A DNA stretch of 64,000 bases from Cephalotus follicularis (lineage: Eukaryota; Streptophyta; Magnoliopsida; Oxalidales; Cephalotaceae): contig BDDD01003372.1 of assembly GCA_001972305.1 (NCBI GenBank), positions 51,562 through 115,561 on the forward strand, written 5' to 3'. This document shows positions 1 to 10,783 of the stretch, in pieces. A program made the position numbers and the translations under genes. The notes beneath the pieces are model-generated. The model was not told the origin of the DNA. It was given only the letters and a program-made list of their open reading frames with translations, and searched no databases. Within the stretch, counting starts at the first letter, position 1; each line of letters starts with the position of its first letter.

Positions 1-1034
1 ACCTTCGCTCCAACCAAGCGAATACAAGTTTGCTCCAACCGAGCAATACAAGAGACAACCTCTCTTGTTTATGTGTGAAATAAAGTGTTTAAAGATTACA
101 AATTCACAATGAACTTGTTTACAATTTCGCTCAATTCTCACAAAGCTCTTAGTGATAGGAAATGTAAAATGTAAAGGCTTTTTAGTGAGTGTGATTGCTT
201 TGATGTAATCTCTTTTGATGCTTTGAATGCTTGGAATTGTACTTGAGTTAGCTAGAATGAATGTTCACTTTGATTGCAAGAGATACCCCCAAGAATGCTC
301 CAGTTTGGCATTTATACTTGTGCTCCAACGGATCTATTTTTGAAGTTCTGTTACAATCCAGTCGGCTGGATTCCTTGGGCAGTCAGCTGGATTAGATGGC
401 GCGTATTTCAATTATAGCTGTTACATGGAGGCAGTCGACTGCTTCCTCTGGGCAGTCGGCTGGTGGAGCCTGGCAGTCGGTTGGTGCTCTATTCTGGTCG
501 GCTGGTTGAGCTAAAATTGGACTTACAGAAGCTACTGCCAAATGTTGCACAAATGGTGACAGTCGGTTGGATTTCTTGGCAGTCGACTGGTTGCCCCTGG
601 CAGTCGATTGGTGCCCTGCTTCAGTCGGCTGGATGAGGTGTTGTGAAGATACAGAAGCTACTGCCTGAAATTGTCACCCTTGGCAGTCGACTGGGCCTCC
701 TTGGTAGTCGGCTGTCTTGGCCTGGCAGTCGACTGCTCCCCTATGGCAGTCTACTGGATCAAGTGTTCCTGCAGTTCCTGGAGTTGTTTGATGAACCAGT
801 CGGCTACTCATCCCATGGCAGTCGACTACTCATCCTTGGCAGTCGGCTGCCCAACCTTGGTAGTCGGCTGGATTGCCCTGTACCTGCAGAAATAGCCTTT
901 TGCACACTTTGGACACAAGGTCAAGTGAGTATATGAAGTGATTGCTCAAAGAATTTTGCATACAAGTAATATATGTTTGTTAATCATCAAAATAGCATAT
1001 GTTAATGCAATTAACGGGGTGGAAAAGGCCAACA
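1..1034. repeat. L-family LTR, left end outside window
   Basis: This is homologous to 33924-35054, which is complete and starts TGTAGG. Both copies share the tract about crowded GCTCCAACC/GAGCAATACAAG words, a CAGTCGGCTGG array, and a common right end (GGGGTGG..AAAGGCCAACA here). It interrupts the integrase reading frame of the gypsy element that follows on the minus strand, so it was inserted into that element. TG..CA ends fit either orientation, so strand is left open. The family is not identified; only LTR-like ends and a size near 1.1 kb are seen. Apparent ORFs inside it are translations of the repeat. Confidence 0.7.
359..872. repeat. CAGTCGRCTGG repeat array in LTR
   Basis: About eighteen copies of CAGTCGGCTGG or CAGTCGACTGG, most with zero to two changes, are spaced irregularly at roughly 20-60 bp. 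CAGTCGACTG is a perfect 10-bp palindrome with core GTCGAC. The homologous LTR at 34531-34890 carries a shorter array of about fourteen copies. Confidence 0.85.
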
Positions 1035-1762
1035 AGCTCCATGTGCTTTAACAATCTCTTTCGAAAACAATATGGACAACTTTTCTCTAAAGTCATCCGA
1101 ATCTGTAGAAAGTGGGCCGACTTCATGAGCCGGTCGACAATAACCCATATACCATCATGTCTATCACGAGTCAGAGGTAACCCTGACACGAAATCCATGG
1201 TAATGTGCTCCCATTTCCACTCAGGAATAAGCAAAGGCTGAAGCAAGCCTGCCGGTCTCTGGTGCTCTGCCTTTACTTGCTGACAAGTAAGGCATCTCGA
1301 TACAAACTCCGCGATTTCTCTTTTCATGCCATTCGACCAATAGCTAAGTTTCAGGTTGTGGTACATCTTCGTACTCCCTGGATGAACAGAGAAATGAGAT
1401 TTATGGGCTTGAGAAAGAAGTTCTTCCTTCAACTCGCTATCGTCTGGAACGCAAATTCTATTCCTGTATCTCAATAACCCATCTGTAGACAGGGAGAAAT
1501 CGGGTTTCAATCCTTCATCAATAGAGGAAGCCACTTTCTGCAATTCAATATCCACTATCTGAGCATTTCTAATCCGGTCATGTAATGCAGGTTGCACATG
1601 TATATGGGAAAGAGTCATACAAGACACCTTGCGACTCAATGCATCTGCAACAACATTCGCTTTTCCTGGATGATATTCAATATCACAATCATAATCATTA
1701 AGAAGCTCAAACCACCTTCTATGTCTCATGTTTAATTCCTTATGTGAAAAGAGATATCTCAA
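1035..1762 (-). pseudogene. G1 pol: end of RNase H and integrase N-terminal half
   Basis: The reading frame begins in the RNase H end (FSHKELNMRHRRWFELL, then YHPGKANVVADALSRK). It continues into the integrase HHCC zinc domain (HKSHFSVHPG...; CLTCQQVKAEH) and the start of the catalytic core (first Asp in ITMDFVSGLP, then IWVIVDRLMKSAHF). The second Asp and the Glu are absent because the frame runs into the L-family LTR at 1034. Residues read beyond that point belong to the inserted LTR. A small deletion near 1760 puts this piece out of frame with the preceding RNase H segment. The product would be non-functional. Confidence 0.9.
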
Positions 1763-2157
1763 ATATGATCAGTGAAAACTGTGAACTTTGTTCCATAAAG
1801 GTAGTGGCGCCATTTTCCAAGAGCAAAGACAATGGCCGCTAACTCCAAGCCATGCACTGGGTAGCTTTCTTCGTGTGGTTTGATCTTCCTCGATGCATAT
1901 GCAATCACTTTGCCGTATTGCATAAGAACGTAACCAAGCCCCTTTCCAGAAGTATCGGTGTATACAACAAAGTCTTCGTTCCCATCTGGCAAAGCTAGGA
2001 CAGGAGCGGAAATCAATCTGTCTTTCAACTCTTGAAAACTTCTTTCACAATCACTATCCCATACAAAGGCAGCGTTCTTCTGTGTCAATCTGGTTAATGG
2101 TGTAGCAATACGGGAAAATCCCTTAACAAACCGACGATAATACCCTGCTAAACCCAA
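1759..2157 (-). pseudogene. G1 pol: RT thumb and RNase H
   Basis: This starts inside a conserved stretch ([19 protein letters not shown]) at the end of reverse transcriptase. It runs through the RNase H domain ([55 protein letters not shown], ending FTVFTDH). It is separated from the RT segment by an in-frame TGA at 2185-2187, at a place where related elements have Arg (WK-R-PT). A CGA to TGA change fits deamination of a methylated CpG. A frameshift at its end separates it from integrase. Confidence 0.9.
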
Positions 2158-2187
2158 GAAGCTGCGAACTTCAGAAGCATTCGTCGG

Positions 2188-3288
2188 TCATTTCCAATCT
2201 TTCACTGCCTCTACTTTCGATGGATCCATTGATAAACCGTTACCAGAAACAATATGCCCAAGAAAAGCAGCCTCCGATAACCAAAACTGACACTTGTCGA
2301 ATTTGGCATACCATCGATGAACCCTCAAAGTCTGCAATACAATGTGGAGGTGCCGGGCATACTCCTCATCGGTCTTGGAATAGACCAAGAGTTCGTCAAT
2401 GAACACTACAATGAACTGATCCAGATACTGTCTAAACACCCGGTTCATCAGGTCCATGAAAGCTGCGGGAGCATTAGTCACACCAAAAGGCATAACCAAG
2501 AACTCATAATGGCCATATCTAGATCTGAAAGCCATCTTCGGAACATCCTCCGGTCTGACTTTCAACTGGTGGTAGCCCGATCTCAAATCGATCTTAGAAA
2601 ACACTGTCGCTCCTCTGAGCTGGTCGAACAGCTCATCAATGTGCGGTAGGGGGTACTTATTCTTCACTGTAACTTTGTTGAGCTGTCGGTAGTCAATACA
2701 CATACGGAGCGATCCATCTTTCTTCTTGACAAAAAGAACAGGTGCTCCCCAGGGTGAAGCACTAGGTCTTATAAAACCTTTGTCCAAAAGATTTTGTAAC
2801 TGTACCTTTAACTCTTTCAATTCTATCGGTGCCATTCGGTACGGTATTTGAGAAATCAGTGCAGTCCCTGATATCAAATCAATCACGAACTCTATCTCTT
2901 TGTCAGGCGATAAAGAAGTCAAATCCTGAGGAAAAACATCTTCGAACTTGCAAACCACTGGAATATCTTCCAGTGCCGGCCGCCATCGATCAGTATCGAG
3001 CACATGTGCCAGAAACCCCTGGCATCCCTGTCGTAACAATCTGTCCTCATGCAAAGCCGAAATCATCGGAACAAACAATGGTTCTAAGGTGCCACGAAAC
3101 CGAAAAGGTGGGCATCCTGGAGGATTGAAAACCATAACTTTCCGATGACAATCCACCTGAGCAAAGCTAATAGACAACCAATCCATGCCAAGAATCACAT
3201 CTAGGCCATCCATCAGTAAAACAATAAGATCGGCTAATAAGCAACGATCATCAATCTCTACACACTCGATCGGTGGTCGCTGACTCAC
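2188..3288 (-). pseudogene. G1 pol: protease end and reverse transcriptase
   Basis: The order is the protease C-terminal part ([21 protein letters not shown]), a linker, then gypsy RT ([77 protein letters not shown]). The catalytic box reads FIDE instead of FIDD, so the second metal-binding Asp of the motif is replaced by Glu. The segment ends at the TGA at 2185-2187. A frameshift near 3255-3288 separates it from the protease active-site segment. Homology is certain; activity is not expected. Confidence 0.93.
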
Positions 3289-3575
3289 CGAAAGGTGTGG
3301 ATACCTCCATCAAGAAAGGAAGGTACTCGGGTCTCAAACCAACATGGGAGACAAAGTGCAATCCAATGAATGAATGGGATGAACCTGGATAAATAAGAAC
3401 CCGTGCTGGAAGCTGAAAGCGTCGAATGGTACCTCCAATCACAACATCTGACAATGCTGCAGCACTCGGTTCCATAGCAAACACTCTAGCCTGAATTGTC
3501 GGAGCAGAACTCATAGGCTGTTTCCCTCTGGACTGCAAAGTCCCACGGGAAGAAGATGGTGCACTGGATGTCGGT
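3251..3575 (-). pseudogene. G1 pol: protease active-site segment
   Basis: Read on the minus strand from the solo-LTR junction at 3575, this contains the aspartic protease region VLIYPGSSHSFIG. Related elements have VLIDPG(S/T)SHSFI, so the catalytic Asp has become Tyr. It continues to [13 protein letters not shown], then shifts frame near 3255-3288 into the next segment. The first ~20 residues of the open frame upstream are translated LTR sequence and are not part of the protein. Confidence 0.85.
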
Positions 3576-5739
3576 TGTAACACCCCCGATTTGGAATCGG
3601 GATCACTCCCGATTCGGGATCGGTGTGTCACACAAAACTGAACTAAAACATATCAAAGATCTTAATCTTAATCTTAATCATCATCAATCCGTGGTGGTTC
3701 TAAAAATCTGAAAACATGTATAATCATGAAACATAAACTGAATCTGAAACATAATCTGGAAACTTTATCATAGACCAAAATGTCATAATCCAAAAATCAC
3801 AATACTGTTTAGATAACTGGCCTATACACGACCATAACACTACTAAAAACATAACCGAACCAATCTCCTAGATGATCCTTAAACATAGGTGACATCTCGC
3901 TCATCACACATTGCCCGGATGTTGTCCTAGAATACCTGCCGCATGGAAAACAAAACGCTGCTGAGCAAACCTCAGTACGGATATAGAATCATAGAACATA
4001 AAACGATAATTTAAAAGACAGAAAATACCTGAATTTTTAAATAACATATACCTTATGCATAAAATAATTTAACATTATTTTCAAAAGCGAAGGTAAGTAG
4101 TCATACAATCAGTTCAAAACGAATATCGAATTTTCAAAGCGTTATTCAATTTCAAAACATAATCTAAGTTCAAAACCGTATCCAAATCAAACGTTCAAAT
4201 TACTTTAACGTCAACCAAGTTAAAGCTTTTAAAATAAAAACTTATCCGATTCCATAACCTCATCATAGAGATGCAAACATATAACAGAGACTTATCCGAT
4301 TCCAAAATCTCATTACCGAGATCCAATGCGCATACACATATGCATAGTTACAAGGGGTTTGTAAGGCCCACATGCCAAACGGAAGGACGTGTACGGCACT
4401 ACACAATCAATCCCCAAAATCTGTATCCTTAACATAACAAAAACTAGAGTATACCCATACGCCTCTATCACAAAATCGGATCCATAAATCCACCCCATTG
4501 GATTTATTCAAAACATAGAGAGACGCCGTAGTCAAATCACACCGCTACGGAAGTGTCATGTCCCCGTTCCAGGCCTACGACATGCCTACGGTACCTCCAT
4601 AGGTAGGAAATATCTCTGTGTATATCTTTATTTCAAAAACATCGCTTTATTTCTAAAAACGATTTAAAAACGTAATCACATTTTTCTAAACATTTTCTAG
4701 ACATAACAAAATCATTACATAGCATCAACCCATTTATTTTTTCACTATAAAGAGATGATCGTATCATATTTCTTAACATATCCTAGCATAAGAATAAGGT
4801 CAAGAACATTAACTTCGCAAAATGTCAACTGACTTTTATTTTCAAAATCGTATCGAATCATAAAACATAGCCAAGTTCATAAAACAAGAGCAATCACATT
4901 TGAATTCATTTCAGTAAAACCAAAGAAAGAGACCAAGAACGAAGAATCCGTACGTTATTCATAAAGTAAAACTATATTTTTATTTACTACAGTAAAACCA
5001 ATAGGAGGGTATCAAGAAACGAAACATACGTACTTTAACGAAAAATAAAACAGAATTTTATTCTTTAACAAACCAGTAGGATGGTATCAAAGAAGGAGTT
5101 ATCCGTACTTTAATCATAAAAAGTAAAACGGGACAGTTTCAATAAAATCAGATAACCAAAGAACAGAAAATTCGTACCACATTCGTAAAAGTAAAACTGA
5201 ATTCATTTTAATAAAACTGATAGAGAAACCAAGGAAAGGAAATCCATACCCAATATAGGATCTGAAATTATTTCAAATAAATCAGAAGGACAGCCAAGAA
5301 AGAAGGACATCCGTACCTCATGCAATCACCAAAATAACCTTAAGAATATAAATCGAGACTTCTCTAGAGCGCTCCTCGGTTGTTGTAAACATCTAACAAA
5401 AACAAAATCGTTCTCATAAGGACTTAAAATAAAATCAGACCTCAACTCATGGGTCATTGTACACCAATCATGACCATATAAGATAACAATAGTTTTAATA
5501 CGTCCAATTCGCAGAAGTCTCATCTAAACATAATTTTGAATTCGCCAAGGTAAGTCCAATTTGTCCAATTCATCCAATTTCGTATCATAATACTAGTTCA
5601 GCTCATAATATCGTAAAACGATTACATAAATACATAATTCAACCAAAAACAGAATTTAATGGAGTAGGGTTCAGAGTTTACCGAACGTAGTCGAAACAGA
5701 GCACAGAGTCATAATCACATCGCGGAACTGGAACGGATC

Positions 5740-6240
5740 ACACCTATGCGAAGAGCGGAGTCGGAAACTGTCCAAAAAATGTCGCCGGAAACAGCCGCGC
5801 GTGGGCTCACGCGTCGCCGCTGGCCGGCGCGTGCCTTTCACGTGCGGTTGACCAGTAGCTGTGAGGGTCCGATTTGGAGCGTTTGAGGCCGGTGATCACA
5901 TATCCAGGGCGCGTTTGCCATGGCGCCGCCTCATTTGGCCGGAGCGAAGGCATTTGACCGCGGCTGACTTTACGCCGATCTGCTTTTTCGGTGTCGCCAA
6001 GGGTCGGGTTCGCTTCCTCTCGACGCCAGGATGCCGAATATGCGATTGTCTTGTCGTGATGATCACCGAAGACGGAGCTATGGCGTTCGACAGTGGCGAG
6101 GAGAAAAGACTTCGCGCACGCCGATTGGGCCGTTGTTCGACGCAGGGGTTGGGTCCGGTGGACTCAGGAGGTCGTGGGGGTTCGACCGGTGCCTTCGCCG
6201 GCGCCATATCGGTACCGACGCCGATGGAAGAGGGTGAGAG
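5740..6240. other. GC-rich, CpG-rich segment inside the solo LTR
   Basis: Visible composition changes sharply from about one third GC to well over half GC, with many CGs (for example around CGCGCGTGGGC and GCCGGCGCGTGCC). Open frames of up to 150 codons on both strands follow from low stop-codon frequency and resemble no protein I know. On the minus strand it lies downstream of the LTR start, so it may be the transcript-start or R region. A captured host fragment is an alternative. Confidence 0.55.
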
Positions 6241-6297
6241 GGGAGAGAGAGAACGGGAGAGAGAGGGTGGCCGGGGAGAGAGAGAGAGAGAGAGAAA
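6241..6297. repeat. (GA)n microsatellite-like tract
   Basis: The tract is interrupted GAGAGA with AACGGG and GTGGCCGGG interruptions, at the edge of the GC-rich block. Comparable GA or CT tracts sit just downstream of TATA boxes in the other gypsy LTRs (9822-9846, and 46680-46745 on the plus strand). It may mark the same promoter-proximal position here. Confidence 0.8.
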
Positions 6298-6562
6298 ACA
6301 ATTTTTTATATGAAATTAGGGTTTTTGATTGCTTAAAAGTGCTGAAAAAGGGTTTTAACAAATAAATAAAAAGCCAAAATTGTTTTATTTATTTATAGAC
6401 TTAATATCAAAACCCACTAGGCTAATGCCAAAACCCGCTTAGCCTAGCCAAAAGCAAAACAAACCGAAAAATGGGCAGTCCACAAACCAAAAAAAAATCG
6501 ACAGCCCATACGAAACATATCGGAAAGCCCAAAAATTCTATACGAAAAAATGGGATATTACA

Positions 6563-7740
6563 TCAGTCCTGATGGAGGCAGTGACACTGTGTCTGATCAA
6601 ATCCTCTAGGACGAGAACTCCGAGGACAATCTCTAGCAATGTGGTCAGAACCACCAGAAACCAAGCAAAGGCCCAAAAACCGTCTACAATTATTAGAAGT
6701 ATGGTTGGTCTTTTGACAATTCACACAAGGGACCAAAGCACTCTGATCAGCAGTCCCAGAAAATCTGGAAGGCATACTCTGACTAGGTGCTGAAGATCGG
6801 CCTCCACGCCGCGCGTTCTTTAATATGTTTCTCCTCTGAGAACGAGACAGGTTCCCACTATCCTGATTACTACTCTTAGAACCAGGAGAGGGACAACTAT
6901 CAGTCTTCTGTGATTTCGCGTTGCCACTGTCACTACCACTTTGCCAAGCGGGGGGAGCAGGCCTAGTACGGGTCATCTCTCTCATCAGTTTAGCCTCAGC
7001 TACAATGTCCTCAAGCTGCATAGCCCGGGAAGAAATGTTCGATATGAAGGTCAAACCCAAGGGTGTCAGGTGCCTCCTCAAATCCAATCTCAGTCCCCTA
7101 AGGAACTTTTTGCTCTATGCTCTTGGCCTTCCACTAAGTATGGGGCAGATCGAGCTGACTGCACAAATCTCGCCTCATACTCAGCAATTGTCATACTTCC
7201 CTGACCAGGTTAGCAAATTCAATCTCTCTTCTATCGGTCTCTACCTGAGGGTAGTACCTTGAATTGAATTCCCCTTTGAAGGCATCTCAAGAGCGGACTG
7301 TACCATTCCTTGTCCAATCTGTGTTAACCATAGCCCACCAGTGCTCAGCTTCTCCTTGGAGCATATACACTGTGAATACCAATTTCTGTTCATCATCACA
7401 TCCCATGACCTCAAAGATCTTCTCCAAATGAGTTAGCCAAGACTCGGCAAGGGTAGGATCAGAAAGTCCTACAAATGCTGGAGGCTGCAACTTTAGGAAG
7501 CGGCTTAGCAGGTCTTCCCTTATTGGTCTATGTTCAACTCTAGCCTGTTGGCGTCCCATCAGAACACAACTGTCTCCAAACCTCAGGGTCAGCCCCGACT
7601 GGTGGAGCATCAGGATCATACTTTGGAAAAATGTTACCAGGAGCCAGTTCATTAACAACAGGAGCAGTGGCAGGAGCAGGAGCGTTCCTTCCACCTCGAC
7701 GGCCACGCCTTCCCCTATTGTTCATTGCTATAAGAGGCAA
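6563..7740 (-). pseudogene. G1 gag
   Basis: This starts at an ATG at 7740 shortly after the primer site. The basic N terminus is NNRGRRGRRGGRNAPAP. The retrotransposon gag domain follows in another frame (FLKLQPPAFVGLSDPTLAESWLTHLEKIFEV, then MLQGEAEHWWAMV). The region 7090-7285 is badly shifted. The C-terminal part is a Ser/Arg-rich linker with a zinc knuckle, CVNCQKTNHTSNNC. A second knuckle reads CLVSGGSDHIARDC, where the second Cys has become Ser. It ends at the solo-LTR insertion at 6562. At least two frameshifts make it a pseudogene. Confidence 0.88.
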
Positions 7741-7813
7741 TTAATCTCTACGCAAATCCATTCAGTCAATTTCAATCAACGTATTAATATACTTAACTAG
7801 CAGGCCAACCAAT

Positions 7814-7826
7814 GTCTCTGATACCA
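7814..7826 (-). other. G1 primer binding site (tRNA-iMet)
   Basis: Minus-strand TGGTATCAGAGAC lies three bases inside the 5' LTR end (…GGGGTGTTACA). TGGTATCAGAG is complementary to the 3' end of plant initiator tRNA-Met. It fixes the minus orientation of G1 and the LTR boundary at 7830. Confidence 0.92.
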
Positions 7827-9080
7827 TTCTGTAACACCCCGCGCCTGCAGGGCGGACACGTGGCATTACTCTCCATCCAATAACAATACAATGGTCGGGA
7901 CTAGCAGTATAAAAATACGGAAAAACTTAAAACTTTACAATACATATGATTAAGCGGAAGATACAAAACAACAATCCATCCTTACAGTACAATACAATAC
8001 AATCCTTTACAATACCAATCTTTTACAATACACTTATCAACTCTTCAATACAATATTACAAAGAGCTCTGTCAGATCCAGATGATCCCCTCGGTCGAGAG
8101 AGTCTTCAATCCTTCGGTCCGCTGCTACCCGCTGCCCTACCTATGCCGCACACAAAGGTACAACACAGCCCCACCCCAAAGGATGGGGTTAGCCACACTG
8201 GCTAAGTAGAAACCTCATGTTGCATGTATGCATGTACAATGTACAATATCGGTGACAATCTATGCAATAACAATGTGCGGTGTACAATATCAATGCCTGA
8301 CATGGCAAATGAATATGTACAGTTGGCGATCAGACTATCCGTATGATAATGGCCCATAACAGAGCATACAGATAGGATCTATAATAATCAATCAATGGCA
8401 GACACTCAATGGTGGTGTATAAAACACCTAATCAATCAATCAATATTCTATAGAGCATGCGACCTCGGGTCAGTACAATGTCAATCAATAGCAATGATTA
8501 ATCCCACGTAAGGTAGTCCTTCAAAAAATGTGGGAGATCTATCTACGGTTCCCAGATTGATCAGGTCTGGGACTCATAGATCTTCCAGCCTATGGCTGGG
8601 TCAATACAATGTCGATGAGCTACAACCAAGGAAGCTACTGATACCGTTAGGAAGCTACCCTCACGGGAGCATCAATTGTCAATCAATCGGTACCGCTCGT
8701 CAGCGATTCAAAACAATGCAGTAAATGAGACGATCGACGAAATAGGTGGACAAAGTCAACAACCTAACATGCCGACACGAATCATCAGGTCGCTCTATAG
8801 GATTCATACAATACAATCAATCATGTCAGTACAATATCATTACAATGTCAATAAGCAAAGTCAACGAGTGACGGTATCTAATGGAGGGTTGGGAATGTGC
8901 ATCAGACTTACCGACTTAGACTCATATCACTCTTGACTCAAGTAATCAATCGATCAGTACAATCATTAAAACCATTTTCAAACACTTGAACACCTCAAGT
9001 GAGTCTCCAGTCAAGTGGAAATGTGAAAAGAAGTTGAAAACCAACTTTAAACAGTTAAAAACTCCATTCATCCCGAAAGG

Positions 9081-9370
9081 CATCGATGTCTTTGGCAAAA
9101 GACATCTATGTGTATCAGGGCATGCCTATGAAAACGGTAGAAGGGCGTCGATGTCTTTGAAAGACATCGATGTCTTTCTCAGTTGGCCGAAGACGCCAAT
9201 GTCCTTGGACAAAGACGTCGATGCGATTCAATGAAAATGACCTGGGAATGCGCATCGATGTCCTGCGTTGATGCCTTTTCTGGGAAAGGACATCTCAAGG
9301 AAAAGACGTTGATGTCTTTCAAAGATATCGATGTCTTTGATGTCCATGGGATGGGGATCGATGTCTTTGC
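9081..9370. repeat. GCGTCGATGTC / GACATCGATGTC palindrome array
   Basis: Repeated words such as GGCATCGATGTCTTTG, GGCGTCGATGTCTTTG and GACGTCGATG lie 15-60 bp apart in the G1 LTR. They include a perfect 18-bp palindrome at 9160-9177 (AAAGACATCGATGTCTTT) and a near copy around 9319-9336. The homologous solo LTR carries GCGTCGACGCC-type words in the same place (47155-47560). Confidence 0.85.
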
Positions 9371-9821
9371 TAGGAATAGTCGATTTTGTGCATAAAAACA
9401 GCAATTTCCAAGCCAAAATACAATTTAAAGCCATTCTTTGAAAAACAAGGTTTAAAAGCAATCATTTAAGGTTAGTAAAACTTGTTACAACCTTCAAAAT
9501 TCAGTTTCAATCTTCCTAGATCAATTAGAGCAAGGAAAATCAATGAAACCCTAGTTTCACAATTCATTTCAATTCAATCATTCAATCACTCAATCAATCA
9601 TGCAATTCAATCAATCATGCATTTAAGCAATAAGTAATTCAAGTAGGGAAGTCCTACCTTTAACGAAGCTTCAAAACTTGAGCTTCCAATCAATCAATCG
9701 GTTGGGAAACTTGAAGAATCCACTACAATCTTGCTCCAACCAAGGAAAGGTGAGACTTCAATTGTTGTTTGCTGTTTGAGATGCAATCCGGAGTTGCTAT
9801 GGAGGAGGAGGCTGCCGGCTG

Positions 9822-9846
9822 GGAGAGAGAGAGAGAGAGAGAGAGA
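9822..9846. repeat. (GA)n tract in G1 LTR
   Basis: Uninterrupted GAGAGA on the plus strand, equal to CT on the transcribed minus strand, about 65 bp downstream of the TATA box in LTR orientation. Confidence 0.9.
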
Positions 9847-9909
9847 GGAGAAGGATAGAGAGAGGGAGAAGAATGAGTGAAAATGAGAAAATGGGAGTGA
9901 GAAATTGAC

Positions 9910-9916
9910 TTATATA
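9910..9916 (-). promoter_or_regulatory. TATA box of G1 LTR promoter
   Basis: Minus-strand TATATAA followed by GTCAA is conserved in the homologous solo LTR at 46657-46663. In both it precedes a CT-rich tract, the usual layout of a plant LTR core promoter. Function is inferred. Confidence 0.6.
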
Positions 9917-10083
9917 GTCAATTCGACCAACTCTCCGGAACTTAGCCCAAAATCCCGACTATACATGCATTTAACCAATACAATAACAATAGGTATAGGA
10001 ATACCTCAATTCAAAACAATTCTATACGGTCCAATACGGCATAGTATGCATGAACAGAACAAAAGGGAATTCGGGTTGTCACA

Positions 10084-10783
10084 GCGTTATTTCTCCCCCA
10101 CTCGGCTACGACCCCGAAAATTAGGTAGTCGGTGGCAGTATTATCTCAGGTCAGAGCGGCAGAGTAGTACTCAGATCTACGGATTGATTGTCCACATTGA
10201 TGGTTATGGATTGTTTTATGGAGTGTCTGCAGGCCTATGGCTTTTGATGTGATTAGGGCTAGCCAAGTATACCTCGCTTAGGGACGGTTGGTATATCAAA
10301 TTTGTCCGTAATTGGCATTCATGCATATAACATGCCATGCATATATATATGATGATACTGTTGCATTACATGGAATACTGTTATACTGTTGCACCACATG
10401 GTATACTGTTATACTGTTGCATACAGAGCATATAGTATACCTACCTGACTATATGTCGCTGACCCATTTCATTGTAATTGAATGGATCAGGCACAGGTGA
10501 TGGACTGCAGTGAGGTAGACTAAGACATACGGGTTTTCTATAGCATATTTTGTTAGCCATACTGTATATGGTTTTGCTTATGGTCATGTATATGGATTGT
10601 GCTTTTATGAATTGTATAAAAAGGGGCCTTATGTTTATAACTGAACTGTACGGATTTATAAGTCTTGTTATGTTTAAGAGACAATCTAAAGATGTATAAG
10701 AGACATGTTTTATTTCAGCTATTGACCTGCTGACATGTGGCAGTGATTAAGATATGTGTGTTGATGTACTGGATATGGATGGG
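10084..10783 (+). repeat. Gypsy LTR fragment, left part
   Basis: This is non-coding DNA between the right end of G1 and the left end of C1. Removing C1 (target duplication ATGGG at 10779-10783 and 22115-22119) joins it to 22120-22441, which ends in the LTR-type sequence TCGGGGCGTGACA. So it looks like the body of a gypsy LTR in plus orientation whose start lies left of the window. It includes GCATATATATATGATGA and several tandem CATGGTATACTGTTATACTGTTGCA-like words near 10360-10425. No gene is seen. Confidence 0.55.

Larger units (their letters stand above)
3576..6562 (-). mobile_element. Solo gypsy-type LTR inserted in G1
   Basis: The 2987-bp block has LTR-type ends (TGTAACACCCCC on the left, GGGATATTACA on the right). 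It is flanked by a 5-bp target duplication with one mismatch, TCGGT (3571-3575) and TCAGT (6563-6567). It contains no gag or pol, and G1 gag and pol resume exactly on each side. Comparison with other LTR ends in the window (…GGGGTGTTACA) suggests minus orientation. Most of it (3600-5650) is AT-rich and non-coding; 5740-6240 is GC-rich and followed by a (GA)n tract. Confidence 0.85.
1035..10083 (-). mobile_element. G1: Ty3/gypsy retrotransposon, Tekay-like, 3' end missing
   Basis: Read on the minus strand this gives a 5' LTR (10083-7830), an initiator tRNA-Met primer site, gag, then protease, reverse transcriptase, RNase H and integrase in gypsy order. The wording of the pol domains ([51 protein letters not shown]) is what I know from the Tekay/Del chromovirus lineage. 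Integrase stops at the L-family LTR at 1034, so any chromodomain and the 3' LTR lie outside the window. A 2987-bp solo LTR separates gag from pol. The element is dead: it has several frameshifts, a stop and lost catalytic residues. Confidence 0.9.
7830..10083 (-). repeat. G1 5' LTR
   Basis: On the minus strand this starts TGTGACAACCCGAATTCCC at 10083 and ends GGGGTGTTACA at 7830, next to the primer site. It is 2254 bp. It is homologous to the plus-strand solo LTR at 46468-48945; both share the start, the TATA/CT-rich region, the palindrome array and a GGATGGGGTTAGCC-like stretch. It holds no gene. Confidence 0.9.

Noticed and set aside
643..936. 97-codon open frame with repeating GSRL units
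   Set aside because: It is a translation of the CAGTCGGCTGG/CAGTCGACTGG array in an LTR. No start context or family match, and overlapping frames are equally open.
5861..6313. 150-codon frame in the GC-rich part of the solo LTR
   Set aside because: Low stop frequency in GC-rich DNA, open frames on both strands, and it ends in a (GA)n tract read as a Glu/Arg run. No recognisable domain.
9081..9370. CRISPR-like array of short repeats
   Set aside because: Repeat words are short, variable and irregularly spaced, have no unique spacers of constant length, and lie in a plant LTR.
9905..10252. 115-codon plus-strand frame at the G1 LTR boundary
   Set aside because: It crosses the LTR end (10083) into unrelated flanking DNA and has no family match.
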